Assembly: GCF_001696715.1 (NCBI RefSeq)
Contig: NZ_MBFM01000005.1
Coordinates: forward strand, 575,818 to 620,134
DNA: 44,317 bases
Direction: 5' to 3'
DNA from: Thauera phenolivorans
Lineage (GTDB): Bacteria > Pseudomonadota > Gammaproteobacteria > Burkholderiales > Rhodocyclaceae
Below are positions 42,203-44,317 of the stretch, in pieces; the stretch's first letter is position 1, and every line of letters begins with the position of its first letter. The position numbers were made by a program, and so were the translations under genes. The notes under the pieces were generated by a model, which saw only the letters and a list, made by a program, of their open reading frames with translations, ran no database searches and had not been told where the DNA came from.

Positions 42203-44029
42203 ATGTGTGGCATCGTCACCGCCATTTCCACCCGTAACGTCGTTCCCGTGCTGCTCGAGGGCCTGCGCAAGCTCGAGTACCGCGGCTACGACTCGGCCGG
42301 GCTTGCCGTGCTCTCCGGCGAACTCGCCCGCCTGCGCGCCGCCGGCCGCGTCGCCGAACTCGCCGCGCTCGCCGACGCGCGCGAACTCTCCGCCCACATC
42401 GGCATCGCCCACACTCGCTGGGCCACCCACGGCGTGCCCTCCGAGCGCAACGCCCACCCGCACATCTCGGGCGGCCTCGCGGTGGTACACAACGGCATCA
42501 TCGAGAACTTCGAGGCGATCAAGACCCGCCTGCAGGGCGAAGGCTACGTGTTCGAGTCCGAGACCGACACCGAGGCGATCGCCCACCTGGTGCACGACAA
42601 GCTCAAGGTCGCTCCCGACCTCTTCGAGGCGGTGCGCCTGGCGACCAACGAACTGCTCGGCGCCTATGCGATCGGCGTCGTTGCCGAGGCCGATCCCTTC
42701 CGCATCATCGTCGCCCGCCGCGGCTCGCCGCTGCTGTTGGGGGTCGGCGAGGACGGCATGTACGCCGCCTCCGACACCGCCGCGCTGCTGCAGGTGACGC
42801 GCAAGGTGGTCTATCTCGAGGACGGCGACCTCGCCGAGCTGCGCCGCGACGGCTACCGCGTGGTTCTCTCCGATGGCAGCCCGGTCGAGCGCGAGGTTCA
42901 TCTGTCGAGCCTGTCGGCCGACGCGGTCGAGCTCGGCAAGTACCGTCACTACATGCAGAAGGAGATCTTCGAGCAGCCGCAGGCGCTGGCCAACACGCTG
43001 GAGATGATCGCCGGCGGCAGCGCGATCGCGCCGCAGGTCTTCGGTGCGCGCGCGGCCGAGGTCTTCGACGGCGTGCATCGGGTGCTGGTGCTCGCCTGCG
43101 GCACCAGCTTCCATGCCGGCCTGGTGGCGCGCTACTGGCTGGAATCGGTCGCGAAGATCCCCTGCACCGTCGAGATCGCCAGCGAATACCGCTACCGCGA
43201 GTCGGTGCCGTGCGAGGACACCCTGGTCGTCGTCATCTCGCAGTCGGGCGAAACCGCCGACACCCTGGCCGCGCTCAAGCATGCCAAGGCGCTCGGCATG
43301 GAGCGCACGCTGGCGATCTGCAACGTGCCGGAATCGGCGATCGTGCGCGAGGCCGCGCTGCGCTTCATCACCCGCGCCGGTCCCGAGATCGGCGTCGCCT
43401 CCACCAAGGCCTTCACCACCCAGCTCGCCGCGCTCGCGCTGCTCACGCTGGCGCTCGCCAAGCTCAAGGGCCGCCTCGACGCCGACGCCGAGGCCCGCCA
43501 GCTCGACGGCCTGCGTCACCTGCCGGTAGCCGTGCAGAAGGTGCTCGAGCTCGAACCCGAGATCGAGCGCTGGGCCCAGCGCTTCGCTTCCAAGGAGCAC
43601 GCGCTGTTCCTCGGCCGCGGCAGTCACTGGCCGATCGCGATGGAAGGCGCGCTCAAGCTCAAGGAGATCTCCTACATCCACGCCGAGGCCTACGCCGCCG
43701 GCGAACTCAAGCACGGCCCGCTCGCCCTGGTCGACCGCGACATGCCGGTGATCGCGATCGCTCCCGCCGACGAGCTGCTGGAAAAGCTCAAGTCGAACCT
43801 GCAGGAAGTCCGCGCCCGCGGCGGCGAGCTCTACGTCTTCGCCGATGCCGGCAGCGAGATCCCCGAGTCGGAAGGCGTGCACATCCTCCACATGCCCGAG
43901 CACTACGGCATGCTGTCCCCGATCCTCCACGTGATCCCGCTGCAGCTGCTGTCGTATCACGCGGCGCTGGTGAAGGGGACGGATGTGGATAAGCCGCGGA
44001 ACCTGGCGAAATCGGTGACGGTGGAGTGA
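42203..44029 (+). CDS. glmS: Glutamine--fructose-6-phosphate aminotransferase
   Basis: GlmS makes glucosamine-6-phosphate from fructose-6-phosphate and glutamine, the entry to UDP-GlcNAc synthesis completed by the adjacent glmU. The 608-residue length is standard. C2 after the start Met is the glutaminase nucleophile (MCGIVTAIS). HTRWATHG near 73, two SIS isomerase domains (about 285-425 and 455-600) and the C-terminal [12 protein letters not shown] are all present. AAGGAAG precedes the ATG. From about 43951 to the stop the codon choice shifts (TAT, GAT, GGG, CGG, AAA, repeated GCG and ACG) although the protein sequence stays conserved. Confidence 0.97.
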   Translation: MCGIVTAISTRNVVPVLLEGLRKLEYRGYDSAGLAVLSGELARLRAAGRVAELAALADARELSAHIGIAHTRWATHGVPSERNAHPHISGGLAVVHNGIIENFEAIKTRLQGEGYVFESETDTEAIAHLVHDKLKVAPDLFEAVRLATNELLGAYAIGVVAEADPFRIIVARRGSPLLLGVGEDGMYAASDTAALLQVTRKVVYLEDGDLAELRRDGYRVVLSDGSPVEREVHLSSLSADAVELGKYRHYMQKEIFEQPQALANTLEMIAGGSAIAPQVFGARAAEVFDGVHRVLVLACGTSFHAGLVARYWLESVAKIPCTVEIASEYRYRESVPCEDTLVVVISQSGETADTLAALKHAKALGMERTLAICNVPESAIVREAALRFITRAGPEIGVASTKAFTTQLAALALLTLALAKLKGRLDADAEARQLDGLRHLPVAVQKVLELEPEIERWAQRFASKEHALFLGRGSHWPIAMEGALKLKEISYIHAEAYAAGELKHGPLALVDRDMPVIAIAPADELLEKLKSNLQEVRARGGELYVFADAGSEIPESEGVHILHMPEHYGMLSPILHVIPLQLLSYHAALVKGTDVDKPRNLAKSVTVE

Positions 44030-44049
44030 TTCCGGGAGGGGGCTGCCTT
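43951..44049 (+). other. attTn7-type target region at the 3' end of glmS
   Basis: In Tn7, TnsD (TniQ) recognises the conserved last codons of glmS and directs insertion about 25 bases beyond the stop codon. The corresponding codons here encode the conserved [12 protein letters not shown] end. The 20 bases after the stop (44030-44049) separate it from a transposon-like TGT end at 44050, matching the expected distance. The region is inferred from homology of position; protein binding is not shown. Confidence 0.65.
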
Positions 44050-44099
44050 TGTTGTCCCACGCAATTAATGTCGACAACGTGGCAATAAAGTCGAAAACG
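44050..44099 (+). mobile_element. Candidate end of a Tn7-like transposon (TnsB-type repeats)
   Basis: The sequence begins TGTTGTCCCAC, with the TGT terminus of Tn7-family ends. Two tandem repeats follow: GCAATTAATGTCGACAACG (44061-44079) and GCAATAAAGTCGAAAACG (44082-44099), starting 21 bases apart. Their core resembles TnsB sites: Tn7 itself carries GACAATAAAGTC, and the run CAATAAAGTC is identical. Closely packed sites next to glmS are what a Tn7 right end shows. The rest of the element, its other end and any tns genes lie outside the window, so a degenerate remnant cannot be excluded. Confidence 0.6.
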
Positions 44100-44124
44100 C
44101 CCGGGAGATGCCTGGGCGCTTTCG
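44092..44124 (+). terminator. Hairpin downstream of glmS, possible terminator
   Basis: CGAAA (44092-44096) pairs with TTTCG (44120-44124), and after one mismatch 44098-44105 pairs with 44111-44118 (8 bp with one G-T), closing on the loop AGATG. The bases that follow (TTTCGG) are only weakly T-rich. It partly overlaps the second TnsB-like repeat. It could end the glmUS transcript or be part of the element's end. Confidence 0.45.
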
Positions 44125-44221
44125 TTTCGGACGATGTGCGTGTTAGAGACCTCGGGGAGGCCCTCTATTCAGCGACCGACGGTCTACCTCGAATGGACAG
44201 TGTTGCGCGACTGGCAGTAGT

Positions 44222-44280
44222 TCGGCCTTATGTGGAGCTCCACATAAGGCCGATTATGTAGATGCCTCGATTATGTTGAG
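44222..44280. repeat. Perfect 32-bp palindrome plus TTATGT boxes
   Basis: Bases 44222-44253 form a perfect palindrome, two 16-base halves TCGGCCTTATGTGGAG and its complement, without a spacer. Two more related boxes follow in direct orientation: TTATGTAGAT (44254-44263) and TTATGTTGAG (44271-44280). With the two halves of the palindrome this makes four TTATGT-type boxes in 59 bases. Such clusters are typical of recombinase or partition-type protein binding sites. I cannot name the protein. Confidence 0.7.
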
Positions 44281-44317
44281 CTTCCGGGGTAGCAGGCCTT
44301 AGATCCCAGTGTGCTCG

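Noticed and set aside
44049-44261. 70-residue frame starting TTG after glmS
   Set aside because: It runs through the TnsB-like repeats, a hairpin and the 32-bp palindrome, and has no ribosome site; not a credible gene.

Overview
The window is a GC-rich, densely packed chromosomal segment from a betaproteobacterium. It most resembles Rhodocyclales of the Thauera/Azoarcus/Aromatoleum type. That placement is an inference from base composition, the Na+-NQR operon, the mrcA-pilMNOPQ and lysA-lptM-cyaY arrangements, and a MaoC-phosphotransacetylase/acetate kinase operon; no database search was possible. Almost all of it is core genome. I saw no tRNA, rRNA or CRISPR, and no gene-free stretch exceeds 300 bases.

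Layout: (1) 1-5.3 kb, the nqrABCDEF operon (nqrA cut by the window edge), ending in a strong hairpin terminator. (2) 5.3-12.3 kb, a crotonase-family enzyme, an ElyC/YdcF envelope protein, ridA-recG, ubiC-ubiA, a small exported protein and pyrF. (3) 12.26-12.54 kb, a nested array of four GTAG-headed REP-like palindromes. (4) 12.5-18.4 kb, ubiD, a small membrane protein, dacB, an unknown small protein, and lptM-lysA divergent from cyaY. (5) 18.4-26.1 kb, mrcA (PBP1A) divergent from the type IV pilus operon pilMNOPQ. (6) 26.1-28.9 kb, aroK-aroB-dgt as an overlapping operon. (7) 28.9-35.4 kb, gltBD behind a long structured leader with an NtrC-like site and an internal terminator. (8) 35.4-38.0 kb, aroQ and an LtaS-like membrane sulfatase-fold enzyme. 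(9) 38.0-40.6 kb, a minus-strand maoC-pta/ackA operon with a PhaR-like palindrome upstream. (10) 40.8-44.0 kb, glmU-glmS.

The genes form coherent groups: respiratory sodium pumping, ubiquinone synthesis (ubiC, ubiA, ubiD), shikimate pathway (aroK, aroB, aroQ), cell wall (mrcA, dacB, glmU, glmS, lysA), type IV pilus assembly, and ammonia assimilation (gltBD).

The most unusual part is the right edge. Twenty bases after the glmS stop codon, the classical Tn7 target, a TGT-starting sequence carries two tandem repeats resembling TnsB-binding sites of Tn7-like transposons. A perfect 32-bp palindrome and further TTATGT boxes follow. The composition becomes AT-richer, and the last ~25 glmS codons also change codon usage. 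The window therefore probably ends just inside a Tn7-like element or island whose cargo lies outside it. Other points worth a second look are the gltB leader, a compositionally foreign patch inside pilQ, and the REP-like palindromes.
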